Positions 6,628 to 13,675 of a stretch of 29,134 bases of DNA are shown here, piece by piece. Both the position numbers and the translations under genes were made by a program. Origin of the DNA: a virus; the IMG/VR virus record IMGVR_UViG_3300008113_000363, positions 1-29,134 of that record. One strand, written 5' to 3'. Each line of letters begins with the position of its first letter. The first letter of the stretch is position 1. Below the pieces are notes generated by a model that ran no database searches, was not told where the DNA came from, and saw nothing but the letters and a program-made list of their open reading frames with translations.

Positions 6628-8667
6628 TTATGCCAATCTTTTTTGTAACTTGTCACGTAAAACATTGATTAATGTCTGTTTGTCTGTGCTATATTTTACG
6701 TCTGCTGGCATTTCATCTTCACAACCACATGGTTCTTCAGCTGGTGCTTCTGGTGCATGTGGTTCAAGAGCTACTGCAACATCTTGCATACTGGGCTCTT
6801 GCTCATCGCCATCGGTATCGTAGTTAATGCCTGCTAACTTAAGAATACGATGTAATTCTTCCATATCTTTAGCCGATGCATTAATGTTTAAAGTTGCATC
6901 GCCCATCTGCTTGCTTTGATTAAAACTAACAGTAGTTGTTTCTTGTGGCCCTACTGCGCCTGGCATTATTTCGGGTCCTGGAGCATAGTAGCCCTCATCC
7001 ATAGGTTGTTCTTCTGATACTATACGAGCACTTTTTGTTGAAGGTTGATCGCGATAATGATTAAGTGCTTTATATGCATTTAGTGGATGTACTGGTACAC
7101 GCTTTGTATGACCTAATACGCTGACAATTTCAATATATTGCTTACTCTTGCTAGAATCTTCACCAACTTTATCTGGTGCTGGTAATTCTTCGACACTTCC
7201 AACAATACTGTCATAGTCGTCCATGCTTAATGGACCATCTTTTGACATTGCAATTAAACGCTCTACTACATCATGTAAAACCATATCATCTTCAACTTCT
7301 TCTCTAGCAAATTCTAAGACACGCAGTAACAGTGGAACATCCATGCTTACTGTATCTACTTCATCGCCGTTACTAGCATCATCAGTTGGGTCTTCGTCAC
7401 CGTCATCTAATGCGCTTTGTGCTGCGCTGCCGGCTGCATGGCCGACTGCACCGGCAACACCACGTGTTACAGCGCCTGCGCCAGCAAATGCTGCGCGGCC
7501 AGCCATGGCACCTAGCATTGGTAGGATTTCATCAAGCTGTTCTGCTTCCTCAACTGGTGCCCGCTGTGAAGCTTTAGCAATAAGATCTTGCGCTTGAGCA
7601 ATGTCCATGTCTGCTAACTTTAGTGCATCCTTGAGATTCTTTGGACCAAAAGTTGCACCGAGTGAAATAAGTGCATCAGCTAGGTTAGCAGCCTTGTTAA
7701 AGTCTGCGTCGTCCCATTTTACACCGCTACCAACATCTAGTGTCTTACGTAGCAAGTGACCAATGTCAACTAGTTTTTGTAACTTTGGGTCAACGCCGTA
7801 TTCAATATCTACCATACCTTCAGTAGCAGGTAAGCCCGAAAGCTCACGAAGTCTTGTCATTTGCTCGACTTCTTCTTTAGTAAGTTTATCAACTGCTCTC
7901 TTGATACCTGTCTCACGATTCTTACGAAGACGCTCTGCCTTGTCGTAAGTTCCTTGATTAAATCTGCTACCAAAGTGTCCTGTTTCACTGTCGCCTTGGT
8001 AGGCAGCAATATTTGTCAAAGGAACATTCTTTGGACTCATTACATTCTTTGGTTTTTCGGCACCTGATGCTTTCTTAACATAAGAACCAAGAGTCTTCTT
8101 TTCTAATTCGTCGATTTGTTCATCTTCTTGAACACTTTCATCTGTAGCAAACATTCTTGCTAACGCTTTACCAGTAGATGATCTAAGCTTCCATGTATTG
8201 ATAATTCTATCAACAGCTTCTTCCGGACTGTCATAGCCCATGTCGTCGTAATAAAATTCTGCTAGGTTCTCTGCTTCGTCTTGAATAACTTCTGGGCTTA
8301 GGCCGCGCTTCGCAACAGCATCGTCGATAGCCTTAACTAACACATTACCATCACTAGAACCCCAATCTTCTTGTACTGCTGGTGCAGCTTGTGCTTGAGC
8401 TTTGTTGTCAGCAGTTTGAATCTGTTTCATCATCTGCATGAATTTATTTCGATACATTGGGTTACTTAAAATCTTTTCAAGTGCGCCTGCATAAGGACTA
8501 AGTGCTTTTGCAAGTGGGCCGCTTAGTGAACTGCCTTGATCTAATTTTCCTAATGCTTTTGAAACCATTGAGCCACTAGTGTTAGCACCCAAAGTCTTCT
8601 TAAGAGCATTAGCGCCCATAGCTGCTGCCTGAGCAGGATCTTGTTCAAAAATATTAGACAGTTTCAT
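6628..8667 (-). CDS. Putative internal head protein / prohead-protease substrate (679 aa)
   Basis: Begins MKLSNIFEQDP: a short amphipathic N-terminus with I-x-E at residues 6-8, as in T4 internal proteins cut by prohead protease gp21. Further sites of that kind occur in acidic linkers: EQIDE at 183-187 (followed by KKTLGSYVKKA, a motif I recall from other T4-like phage proteins) and EQLDE at 376-380. A Gly/Ala-rich stretch at about 385-420 could interact with membranes, followed by acidic low-complexity sequence. This suggests a multi-domain protein packaged in the prohead and processed, perhaps ejected with DNA. Its stop-proximal terminator is strong. Its start lies 3 bases after the 231-aa gene's stop, with AAGGAA upstream. 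The exact function is unknown. Confidence 0.8.
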   Translation of the reverse strand: MKLSNIFEQDPAQAAAMGANALKKTLGANTSGSMVSKALGKLDQGSSLSGPLAKALSPYAGALEKILSNPMYRNKFMQMMKQIQTADNKAQAQAAPAVQEDWGSSDGNVLVKAIDDAVAKRGLSPEVIQDEAENLAEFYYDDMGYDSPEEAVDRIINTWKLRSSTGKALARMFATDESVQEDEQIDELEKKTLGSYVKKASGAEKPKNVMSPKNVPLTNIAAYQGDSETGHFGSRFNQGTYDKAERLRKNRETGIKRAVDKLTKEEVEQMTRLRELSGLPATEGMVDIEYGVDPKLQKLVDIGHLLRKTLDVGSGVKWDDADFNKAANLADALISLGATFGPKNLKDALKLADMDIAQAQDLIAKASQRAPVEEAEQLDEILPMLGAMAGRAAFAGAGAVTRGVAGAVGHAAGSAAQSALDDGDEDPTDDASNGDEVDTVSMDVPLLLRVLEFAREEVEDDMVLHDVVERLIAMSKDGPLSMDDYDSIVGSVEELPAPDKVGEDSSKSKQYIEIVSVLGHTKRVPVHPLNAYKALNHYRDQPSTKSARIVSEEQPMDEGYYAPGPEIMPGAVGPQETTTVSFNQSKQMGDATLNINASAKDMEELHRILKLAGINYDTDGDEQEPSMQDVAVALEPHAPEAPAEEPCGCEDEMPADVKYSTDKQTLINVLRDKLQKRLA

Positions 8668-8669
8668 TT

Positions 8670-9365
8670 TTAGTTCCTTCTCGAGCTTTGACTAATAACA
8701 TCTACTTCTTTTGTTGACTCAGTGCCGCGGCCCATATTAACGCCGTTATTCAGTGTATCCCACATTGGCTTTAAGTTGTCGCCCATAATTTCATCTTTGG
8801 TTGGATAATTTTTAAAATAGTCTGCGCCTTTTTCGGCTTTGATTTTTGCTAGGGTGTCTAAAAACTTTTTGTTATATTCTTCACCAAAATAAACTACATC
8901 TTCAATGCCTTCATTTTGCATTTCATAATGTGATTGGCTATCGTCTTTTGCTAGTACTGCGTCGTCTTCGGTAACAGTACGATCCTTGTTATAAGCTGTA
9001 CGGTCAGCGGCATTGTCTGATTCTAACTTACGTGGATCTTTAACGTTATAGCATAATACTCTATCGTGATCTAAACCTAAGTGTACTGCTAGCCATACTT
9101 CTAAAATTCTTTCATGCACAGGATATTTTAATACTACGTCAGTGCTGCATACTTCGCTGATTAGCTTAACACCTTTAGCACGAACAAATTCCATCGGATT
9201 TTCTTGAATTGGACTGCGTTTGAAAGATGCTACACTAACAACATTGTATTTTGCTAGGCAATTCTCAATAATGTCTAAATGCTCTGGCTTACAGTCAGCA
9301 GCAATCTTTACTCTAAATGAGTATTCTTTCTTGAAACTTTCAGTAATAAAATCTCGTAGTTGCAT
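8670..9365 (-). CDS. Putative capsid-targeted internal protein (231 aa)
   Basis: The N-terminus MQLRDFITESFK closely resembles the capsid-targeting sequence of T4 internal proteins (MKTYQEFIAEA), with I-T-E at residues 7-9 in place of the cleaved I-A-E. This suggests packaging in the prohead and removal of the leader by the gp21-type protease. The body is soluble and charged, with no domain I recognise. The first 90 residues look like alternating strands and helices, and the C-terminus is Gly/Asn/Ser-rich. The start is supported by CAGGAG upstream of ATG, with a late octamer at 9388-9395. It forms a unit with the 679-aa gene that follows after 2 bases. The targeting role is inferred from the motif only. 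Confidence 0.75.
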   Translation of the reverse strand: MQLRDFITESFKKEYSFRVKIAADCKPEHLDIIENCLAKYNVVSVASFKRSPIQENPMEFVRAKGVKLISEVCSTDVVLKYPVHERILEVWLAVHLGLDHDRVLCYNVKDPRKLESDNAADRTAYNKDRTVTEDDAVLAKDDSQSHYEMQNEGIEDVVYFGEEYNKKFLDTLAKIKAEKGADYFKNYPTKDEIMGDNLKPMWDTLNNGVNMGRGTESTKEVDVISQSSRRN

Positions 9366-9387
9366 GGGTTTAGTCTCCTGTTACAAC

Positions 9388-9395
9388 TATTTATC
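9388..9395 (-). promoter_or_regulatory. T4-type late promoter for the 231-aa and 679-aa genes
   Basis: GATAAATA on the minus strand, 22 bases before the ATG at 9365, with AGGAG between. It sits just downstream of the preceding unit's terminator. Confidence 0.75.
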
Positions 9396-9404
9396 ATCTT
9401 TGTC

Positions 9405-9436
9405 AAAAAGAAAGGGGCCTATAAAAGACCCCTTTC
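9405..9436 (-). terminator. Rho-independent terminator after the 114-aa gene
   Basis: 8-bp stem GAAAGGGG/CCCCTTTC (9410-9417 with 9429-9436) followed on the minus strand by a run of Ts. It lies 46 bases beyond the stop of the 114-aa gene. Confidence 0.85.
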
Positions 9437-9482
9437 ATAATTGTTTCTACACATTGACGCTATAGAGCGTATAGTTTTGTAA

Positions 9483-9827
9483 TTAAGATACTACGATGCT
9501 TGTACCAACGGTAACGGTGGCGCCCGCGAAGGAGTAGCCGTTTACGTTGTCTGTGCCAACAGCGATTAGCTGAGTTTCTAGTGCTGTTTCGTCAAACTGT
9601 GAACCATCAACGATGCAGTGGATCTGACCACTTGTGTTTGATGGAATGAAGTATACTAGTGGTTGAATGATTTGTAGAGCACGCTCTACAGCTTCACTTG
9701 GAGCATCATCTTCTGTTTGAAGGTTTGCACCTGTGTCAACCATGATTAGTTTTAGATTGCTTTTAGCAATCAATGAGCCTGTTGCGAATTCTGCAACACC
9801 TTTACCGTTACCTTTTGTCTGTGGCAT
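9483..9827 (-). CDS. Small late protein of unknown function (114 aa)
   Basis: No family is recognised. The predicted product is a compact, beta-rich protein with no Cys apart from one, no signal peptide and no membrane segment (KLIMVDTGANLQTEDDAPSE, then alternating hydrophobic strands to the C-terminus). Its own late promoter, a good Shine-Dalgarno site (TAGGAGAA) and its own terminator make it a single-gene late unit, a layout typical of abundant structural or decoration proteins. That role is inference. The 5' leader contains a small hairpin (AGCCT-AAC-AGGCT, about 9848-9861). Confidence 0.75.
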   Translation of the reverse strand: MPQTKGNGKGVAEFATGSLIAKSNLKLIMVDTGANLQTEDDAPSEAVERALQIIQPLVYFIPSNTSGQIHCIVDGSQFDETALETQLIAVGTDNVNGYSFAGATVTVGTSIVVS

Positions 9828-9867
9828 ATTATTCTCCTAATGTTTTTAAGCCTGTTAGGCTATGTAG

Positions 9868-10362
9868 TTATTTATCACTCTTCCCCAACATTTTAAGCAA
9901 TTCGTTGCGGTCAAATGTTGTAGAGTTAATTTCTTCTGCTTCACCATCACCTAGCTTTTTAGCAGTTTGATCAACACGGGCTTTTTTAAGCATAAGATCA
10001 ACCTGCTTTAACTTACGACTAACTTTACTGTCTTTAGCTTCTAAAGCGATCTTTAACATATTAGCAGCATTGTTAAACACTTGACCTGCTGCCATATCAG
10101 TCATGTTCATACCAAGGCTCATAAGTTGCTGATAACTTTGCATAGCTTCTACTGCAATTGCATCCATTTCGCTATCATGTACTTCCATGCCCCGAACTTC
10201 AGCTAGTGCATTGTCAATTTTTTCGCTAATACTAATTGCTTCTTGTACTTCGTTAATGGTAGCTACTGCACTAAATGCTTCATCATTAGTCTCCTGTTGA
10301 GTGCTAGATAGTACTTCTTCAAGTGGGGGTAGGCCAAATTCTTCTTCAAGTTTCTTAGTCAT
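9868..10362 (-). CDS. 16: gp16-like terminase small subunit
   Basis: 164 aa, the same length as T4 gp16, which recognises DNA and stimulates gp17 ATPase. The central part is a long two-helix region (SEMDAIAVEAMQSYQQLMSL through AKDSKVSRKLKQVDLMLKKA) like the coiled coil of T4 gp16. The C-terminus NSTTFDRNELLKMLG parallels T4's NATVFMGSPTELMDEIG. The assignment rests on length, architecture and this tail. Identity is otherwise low. It overlaps the 56-aa gene by eight bases. Its stop codon lies inside the late promoter octamer of the next gene (GATAAATAA encodes Asp-Lys-stop). Large and small terminase genes are separated here by about 3 kb. Confidence 0.72.
   Translation of the reverse strand: MTKKLEEEFGLPPLEEVLSSTQQETNDEAFSAVATINEVQEAISISEKIDNALAEVRGMEVHDSEMDAIAVEAMQSYQQLMSLGMNMTDMAAGQVFNNAANMLKIALEAKDSKVSRKLKQVDLMLKKARVDQTAKKLGDGEAEEINSTTFDRNELLKMLGKSDK
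9869..9876 (-). promoter_or_regulatory. T4-type late promoter for the 114-aa gene
   Basis: GATAAATA on the minus strand, overlapping the stop codon of the gp16-like gene and 41 bases before the ATG at 9827, which has its own Shine-Dalgarno. Confidence 0.65.
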
Positions 10363-10525
10363 TGTTTGCTTCTTTAACTTTACCCATAGCTAACTCGTAG
10401 TACGGATCATCTGGTGATAATAATGTTTCAGGTGCAGAATTGTCTGCTCTAGTACCTATATCGCTGTTCCATGCTTCACCTGAGTCTGGTAGTACATATT
10501 GTGTACGATATCGTCGCTGTTCCAT
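10355..10525 (-). CDS. Small hypothetical protein between gp4 and gp16 (56 aa)
   Basis: An open frame of 56 codons fills the otherwise empty gap between gp4 and gp16 and overlaps the gp16 start by eight bases (ATGACTAA). The product begins MEQRRYRTQYVLPDSGEAWN, is acidic in its second half (LLSPDDPYYELAMGKVKE) and has no recognised domain. There is no Shine-Dalgarno. AATAAGTA lies exactly five bases before ATG, a one-base variant of the octamer seen in the same position before other genes of this phage. Tight packing with both neighbours is the main support for a real gene. Confidence 0.65.
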   Translation of the reverse strand: MEQRRYRTQYVLPDSGEAWNSDIGTRADNSAPETLLSPDDPYYELAMGKVKEANND

Positions 10526-10530
10526 ACTAC

Positions 10531-10538
10531 TACTTATT
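10531..10538 (-). promoter_or_regulatory. Possible variant late promoter before the 56-aa gene
   Basis: AATAAGTA-GTAGT-ATG on the minus strand: the same five-base spacing as the leaderless class, but with a G at position six of the octamer. The match is weaker than the others. Confidence 0.35.
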
Positions 10539-11004
10539 AGCTTTTCTTTTTAGCTACTCTACTTTTAGGTGTCCGTTTTGTTTTAGTTTGAAAAATTTGA
10601 TCTTCGTTTAATACACGGAATCGTATTCCCTTACGCTGGCACCATTCTTGTGCCGCTGTCCACTTAGCAGAGTTAACTACTGTAGCTGCACGATTCTTTG
10701 CAGTCTTTGCACTTTCTAGTGTGGTTTGATTCTTAGGTTTAATTTCTACAAGTTCAACATGTGTAGTGCCGCTGCTGTCCATATATTGTATCATAAAGTC
10801 AGGAACATAATTTGACCACTTGTTAGTAAGCGGATTCATATATGGTATCTTAACACTTTCACTAGCCCACTTCAATATGTGTGGATGCTGATCGCACATA
10901 CGCATAAATGCTAATTCCCAACTACTGCGGTAGTAAGGAACATTCTGCCCTACATATTTTTCAGGGCGTTGTACTGCATAAGCTGCTTGTGCAAATCTAC
11001 TCAT
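10537..11004 (-). CDS. 4: gp4 head-completion protein (TnsA-like nuclease fold)
   Basis: 155 aa, close to T4 gp4 (150 aa), needed to finish filled heads before tail joining. Family hallmarks are visible: YYRSSWELAFMRMCD at residues 24-38 with catalytic-type Glu30, YVPDF with Asp69, and VEIKPK with Glu87 and Lys89, giving the E...D...ExK pattern of restriction-endonuclease-like proteins such as TnsA. The C-terminal tail is strongly basic (TKTKRTPKSRVAKKKS), suited to DNA contact. Its ATG overlaps the stop of the 148-aa gene (TAATG), so it is part of the operon running from the tail-tube-fold protein to gp16. Confidence 0.88.
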   Translation of the reverse strand: MSRFAQAAYAVQRPEKYVGQNVPYYRSSWELAFMRMCDQHPHILKWASESVKIPYMNPLTNKWSNYVPDFMIQYMDSSGTTHVELVEIKPKNQTTLESAKTAKNRAATVVNSAKWTAAQEWCQRKGIRFRVLNEDQIFQTKTKRTPKSRVAKKKS

Positions 11005-11450
11005 TACGGTTGAATTAACTGTCTAAATTTTGTAGCTGAATTATTTAACGGTCTAACTAAATTAATTCTATTGCCCACTGGACGCATTGCGTTAATAGCT
11101 TCATATGTATCTACCGTTAACTTTAATGAATTATTGTTTACCTCAAAATAATCCATTACATTGACCCGCTCTACAGCCGCAACTCGAATAAGAATATCAG
11201 CCATAGCTCGAGCATTTGCTTCTTTGAATCCGGACTTTATTAAACGCTGTTGTATTTGCTCTAACAGTACAGGGTTGATGGGGTCATCTTTATCCTGAAA
11301 TAGTTTAGATAAGATATCTGTGCTTGCTTCAGGTATCGGAAATTTTACAGTAGCGTTTTCCAAATATGCAATAAGAGTGTTTTGACTGATTTGATACTTT
11401 ACTTCGTTACCAAATGTATCATATAAACTGGTTGAATTTTTTTCTGTCAT
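11004..11450 (-). CDS. Hypothetical late structural-operon protein (148 aa)
   Basis: I recognise no named T4 homologue. The product is soluble and helical in the middle (residues about 60-100, RLIKSGFKEANARAMADILI) with a conserved-looking segment VERVNVMDYFEVNNNSLKLT and a C-terminal NRINLVRPLNN. It follows the tail-tube-fold baseplate gene by six bases and overlaps gp4 by one base, so it is co-transcribed with morphogenesis genes. A baseplate or head-tail assembly role is only inferred from this position. The start has no strong Shine-Dalgarno, and translation may be coupled to the upstream stop. Confidence 0.7.
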   Translation of the reverse strand: MTEKNSTSLYDTFGNEVKYQISQNTLIAYLENATVKFPIPEASTDILSKLFQDKDDPINPVLLEQIQQRLIKSGFKEANARAMADILIRVAAVERVNVMDYFEVNNNSLKLTVDTYEAINAMRPVGNRINLVRPLNNSATKFRQLIQP

Positions 11451-11456
11451 AGTTTA

Positions 11457-12839
11457 TTATCCGTCGTCCGAGGGTGGAATATATGTTGATTCCGCGGTAC
11501 TAGCTGAACCTGTCTCTTGTGCAGTGTTTGGTTGAGTCTTTGCTGGACGGGTTGGAGCTACAACATTAGTTATTCCTTGCACTGCGCCGCCGACTGCGGT
11601 GTTAATTACGGCATTTTTAATGCTAGTACCGTGAATAGCTGCTGATAATGCATTATCTGCAATGTCACCTAATAGTCCACCAATAAATGATTTTCCTTTT
11701 TTTACAGGAGTAGAAAAATCGCCTCTAGCACCGTATACTGATGGTAATGGTGATTCTCGGTCGGCTGAGACTACAATATCCTCCTGTGCTGCTGCGGCTT
11801 CGGCAGCAGCAGCGGTAGCAGCAGCTGGTGTTCCGCTAGTTGGCGGTTGGGCTGGTGCGGAGGTAGGATTATCGCCTTGTGTATCAGTAGGGGTAACTGT
11901 TCCTGCAGAACTAGGGTTGATTGCATCTGATGGCTGGGGCTGAAAAGTTCTAAAATATTCTAATTCGCCACGACTACCGTTACCACTTAATGTTTCCAAT
12001 GTACGTTCCTGTAACAGCACAGGAGTACCGATAGGAACAAATGCAGGTCCTGTAAATCCAGTAGCATTTTCGAATCGCGCAATATCAAACTCACTTAAAC
12101 CAAAATTAACCTGTTCGTATATAGTAAATGATTCGTATTCAAATGTCATGTCAAATTCCATAACGTCCGAACTTGAGTAATCAATGTCTCCAGTTCTAAA
12201 TCGAGTCAGTACAGGATTGATAAGACTATATTGTACCGCTTTATTACCATGATAGATAACATAGTCAATGCGTTCAAAGAAATTTGCTAGTTCGTTTACA
12301 TTATATCCATAGGCATTACTATCCCAGCGGTTGCTTCCTGTTGTGCCAAAGCTAGAATTCTCTGCCATCCGAGTAGAGTCGTCGCGGCGAGGATCTGGGC
12401 CAACATCGCGCTCATTATACTGCTTGTTTCTAGGATTCATATAATGATAGGTAAAATACTTCATAAACATCGTCAACCATTCATTATTGATTGTGTCAAA
12501 GACTTTAATGTCTACGGGTTGATACTCGACCCCAGTATTAACAATACGTTTTCTATTGTATGCATTTTTAGTTTCTGTTTTGAATTCAACTTCAGGTAAG
12601 GTAGCAGTCCTAACCAAACTGCCTAACCTCAATCTAAAATTTGAACTGTTCATATCGCCATAAAGGCTACTATCACCGTATAGCAAACGGTTTACAACAA
12701 AACTTACATATCCTTGGAATTTTTGCCGCGGCGGATTTTGATCTGGACGGAATCCGTATGCGTTGCGAAAGTCTCGTGCATAAAAACCGTTGCCGCCGCC
12801 TGGACCGAAAATGTCTAAAATTTTTCCAACAATGCTCAT
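11457..12839 (-). CDS. Tail-tube-fold baseplate protein (gp54/gp48-like)
   Basis: 460 aa. The central part has features shared by T4 gp54, gp48 and gp19: a strand LPEVEFKTETKNAYNRKRIV near residue 80, VDIKVFDTINNEWLTMFMKYF near 110, and near 220 VMEFDMTFEYESFTIYEQVN, which parallels the final strand of tail-tube domains. These proteins cap the baseplate and start tail-tube polymerisation. I cannot decide between gp48 and gp54. The C-terminal third is a low-complexity Ala/Pro/Thr linker with a poly-Ala run near residues 335-350, then a Gly/Ala-rich hydrophobic segment. It follows gp19 past a hairpin. Start: GGAG upstream, with MSIVGK favoured over an out-of-frame ATG four bases earlier. Confidence 0.7.
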   Translation of the reverse strand: MSIVGKILDIFGPGGGNGFYARDFRNAYGFRPDQNPPRQKFQGYVSFVVNRLLYGDSSLYGDMNSSNFRLRLGSLVRTATLPEVEFKTETKNAYNRKRIVNTGVEYQPVDIKVFDTINNEWLTMFMKYFTYHYMNPRNKQYNERDVGPDPRRDDSTRMAENSSFGTTGSNRWDSNAYGYNVNELANFFERIDYVIYHGNKAVQYSLINPVLTRFRTGDIDYSSSDVMEFDMTFEYESFTIYEQVNFGLSEFDIARFENATGFTGPAFVPIGTPVLLQERTLETLSGNGSRGELEYFRTFQPQPSDAINPSSAGTVTPTDTQGDNPTSAPAQPPTSGTPAAATAAAAEAAAAQEDIVVSADRESPLPSVYGARGDFSTPVKKGKSFIGGLLGDIADNALSAAIHGTSIKNAVINTAVGGAVQGITNVVAPTRPAKTQPNTAQETGSASTAESTYIPPSDDG

Positions 12840-12862
12840 GCATTCGACTCCGCTAAAGAATA

Positions 12863-12890
12863 ATAGTGTAGCCGAAAACGGCTACACTAT
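12863..12890 (-). terminator. Long perfect hairpin after gp19, terminator
   Basis: A 12-bp perfect stem with a 4-base loop (12863-12874 with 12879-12890), 11 bases past the gp19 stop. The T run is better on the plus strand than on the minus strand (TATTATTC), so on the transcribed strand it may be a partial terminator that lets some gp19 transcription continue, or an RNA-stability element. Confidence 0.7.
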
Positions 12891-12901
12891 TTTTACCCAA
12901 A

Positions 12902-13540
12902 TTATACAGTTGTAGTAGTGTTAATTTCAGGTGTATCTTGTGGGAACGGATTACCAGATGTTGTTCTACCGTTAACATCATTATCGCCTTGATAATGTGT
13001 AGCGTTATCGTAACGTACCTGCATAGTAACTGTTACTGGTTCGTTGGTGCTGTAATCACTGTCGCTGTAGTCGACGTTAGTGAAGAAGCAGCCTTCTAAG
13101 AACCAAACTTCACTTGCGCCTGCGTTAACACCGTCTAAGATTTCAATCTGCATGTCAAACTTATAGTCTGAACCTGCTGCTGGTGTTGACTGCTGGAAGT
13201 GGTTTAGCTGGCGCTGGATCTGTCCGCCAACTAGTTTAGTTACGCTGTTAGTGATATCATCACGCACAACAACTGAAATCTGTTCCCAGCTGTGCTTGCC
13301 CTGTAGATACATTCTCGAGTTGTAACTATCAATAGTTACTTCTTCATATGTAATCTTTGGACGGCTAACGTTCTGTACGTTTTGAGTTAGCACTCTTGAT
13401 TCAGGTTCGCCTGCAAACCCACCAAGAAAGCTAACACGGAAACGATACTTTAGCTTAGGCATTAAGATACCTGAGCCTGTGTTACCGGTAACAGGAACAC
13501 CAAATTTACTTCTGGTTTCTGTTGTATTAATATTTGCCAT
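12902..13540 (-). CDS. 19: gp19 tail tube protein
   Basis: Major subunit of the inner tail tube. 212 aa against 163 in T4, with extra residues at the Thr/Asn-rich C-terminus. Visible family features: MPKLKYRFRVSFLGGFAG near 27-44, NVSRPKITYEEVTIDSYNSR near 57-77, and the closing strands EGCFFTNVDYSDSDYSTNEP then VTVTMQVRYDNATHYQ. These match the tail-tube fold shared with other T4-like phages. The start has AGGAGAACAAG upstream, and a late octamer lies 38 bases before ATG. It is the next unit after gp18, the standard T4 order, but here gp18 and gp19 are separated by a terminator and gp19 has its own promoter. Confidence 0.92.
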   Translation of the reverse strand: MANINTTETRSKFGVPVTGNTGSGILMPKLKYRFRVSFLGGFAGEPESRVLTQNVQNVSRPKITYEEVTIDSYNSRMYLQGKHSWEQISVVVRDDITNSVTKLVGGQIQRQLNHFQQSTPAAGSDYKFDMQIEILDGVNAGASEVWFLEGCFFTNVDYSDSDYSTNEPVTVTMQVRYDNATHYQGDNDVNGRTTSGNPFPQDTPEINTTTTV

Positions 13541-13578
13541 CTTGTTCTCCTACGAACGGTTAGTTCTTTCTATGTAAA

Positions 13579-13586
13579 TATTTATC
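13579..13586 (-). promoter_or_regulatory. T4-type late promoter of gp19
   Basis: GATAAATA on the minus strand, 38 bases before the gp19 ATG, between the gp18 terminator and the gp19 Shine-Dalgarno. Confidence 0.75.
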
Positions 13587-13626
13587 ATATAAACGGAAAA
13601 AACATTAACTCTTGTTTTAATTTGAC

Positions 13627-13654
13627 AAAAAAAGGGGCATTACTGCCCCTTTTT
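13627..13654 (-). terminator. Rho-independent terminator after gp18
   Basis: Stem AAAAAGGGGCA/TGCCCCTTTTT (13629-13639 with 13644-13654), 4-base loop, with further Ts on the minus strand, 21 bases past the gp18 stop. Confidence 0.9.
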
Positions 13655-13675
13655 CCGTACAGCAAAGAATAAATC

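Noticed and set aside
7223-7597. 124-codon plus-strand open frame opposite the 679-aa gene
   Set aside because: Low-complexity Ala/Ser/Pro composition produced by the antisense of Gly/Ala/Asp-rich coding sequence.
11662-11943. Plus-strand Ala-rich open frame opposite the baseplate gene
   Set aside because: Shadow of the poly-Ala/Pro linker on the minus strand.
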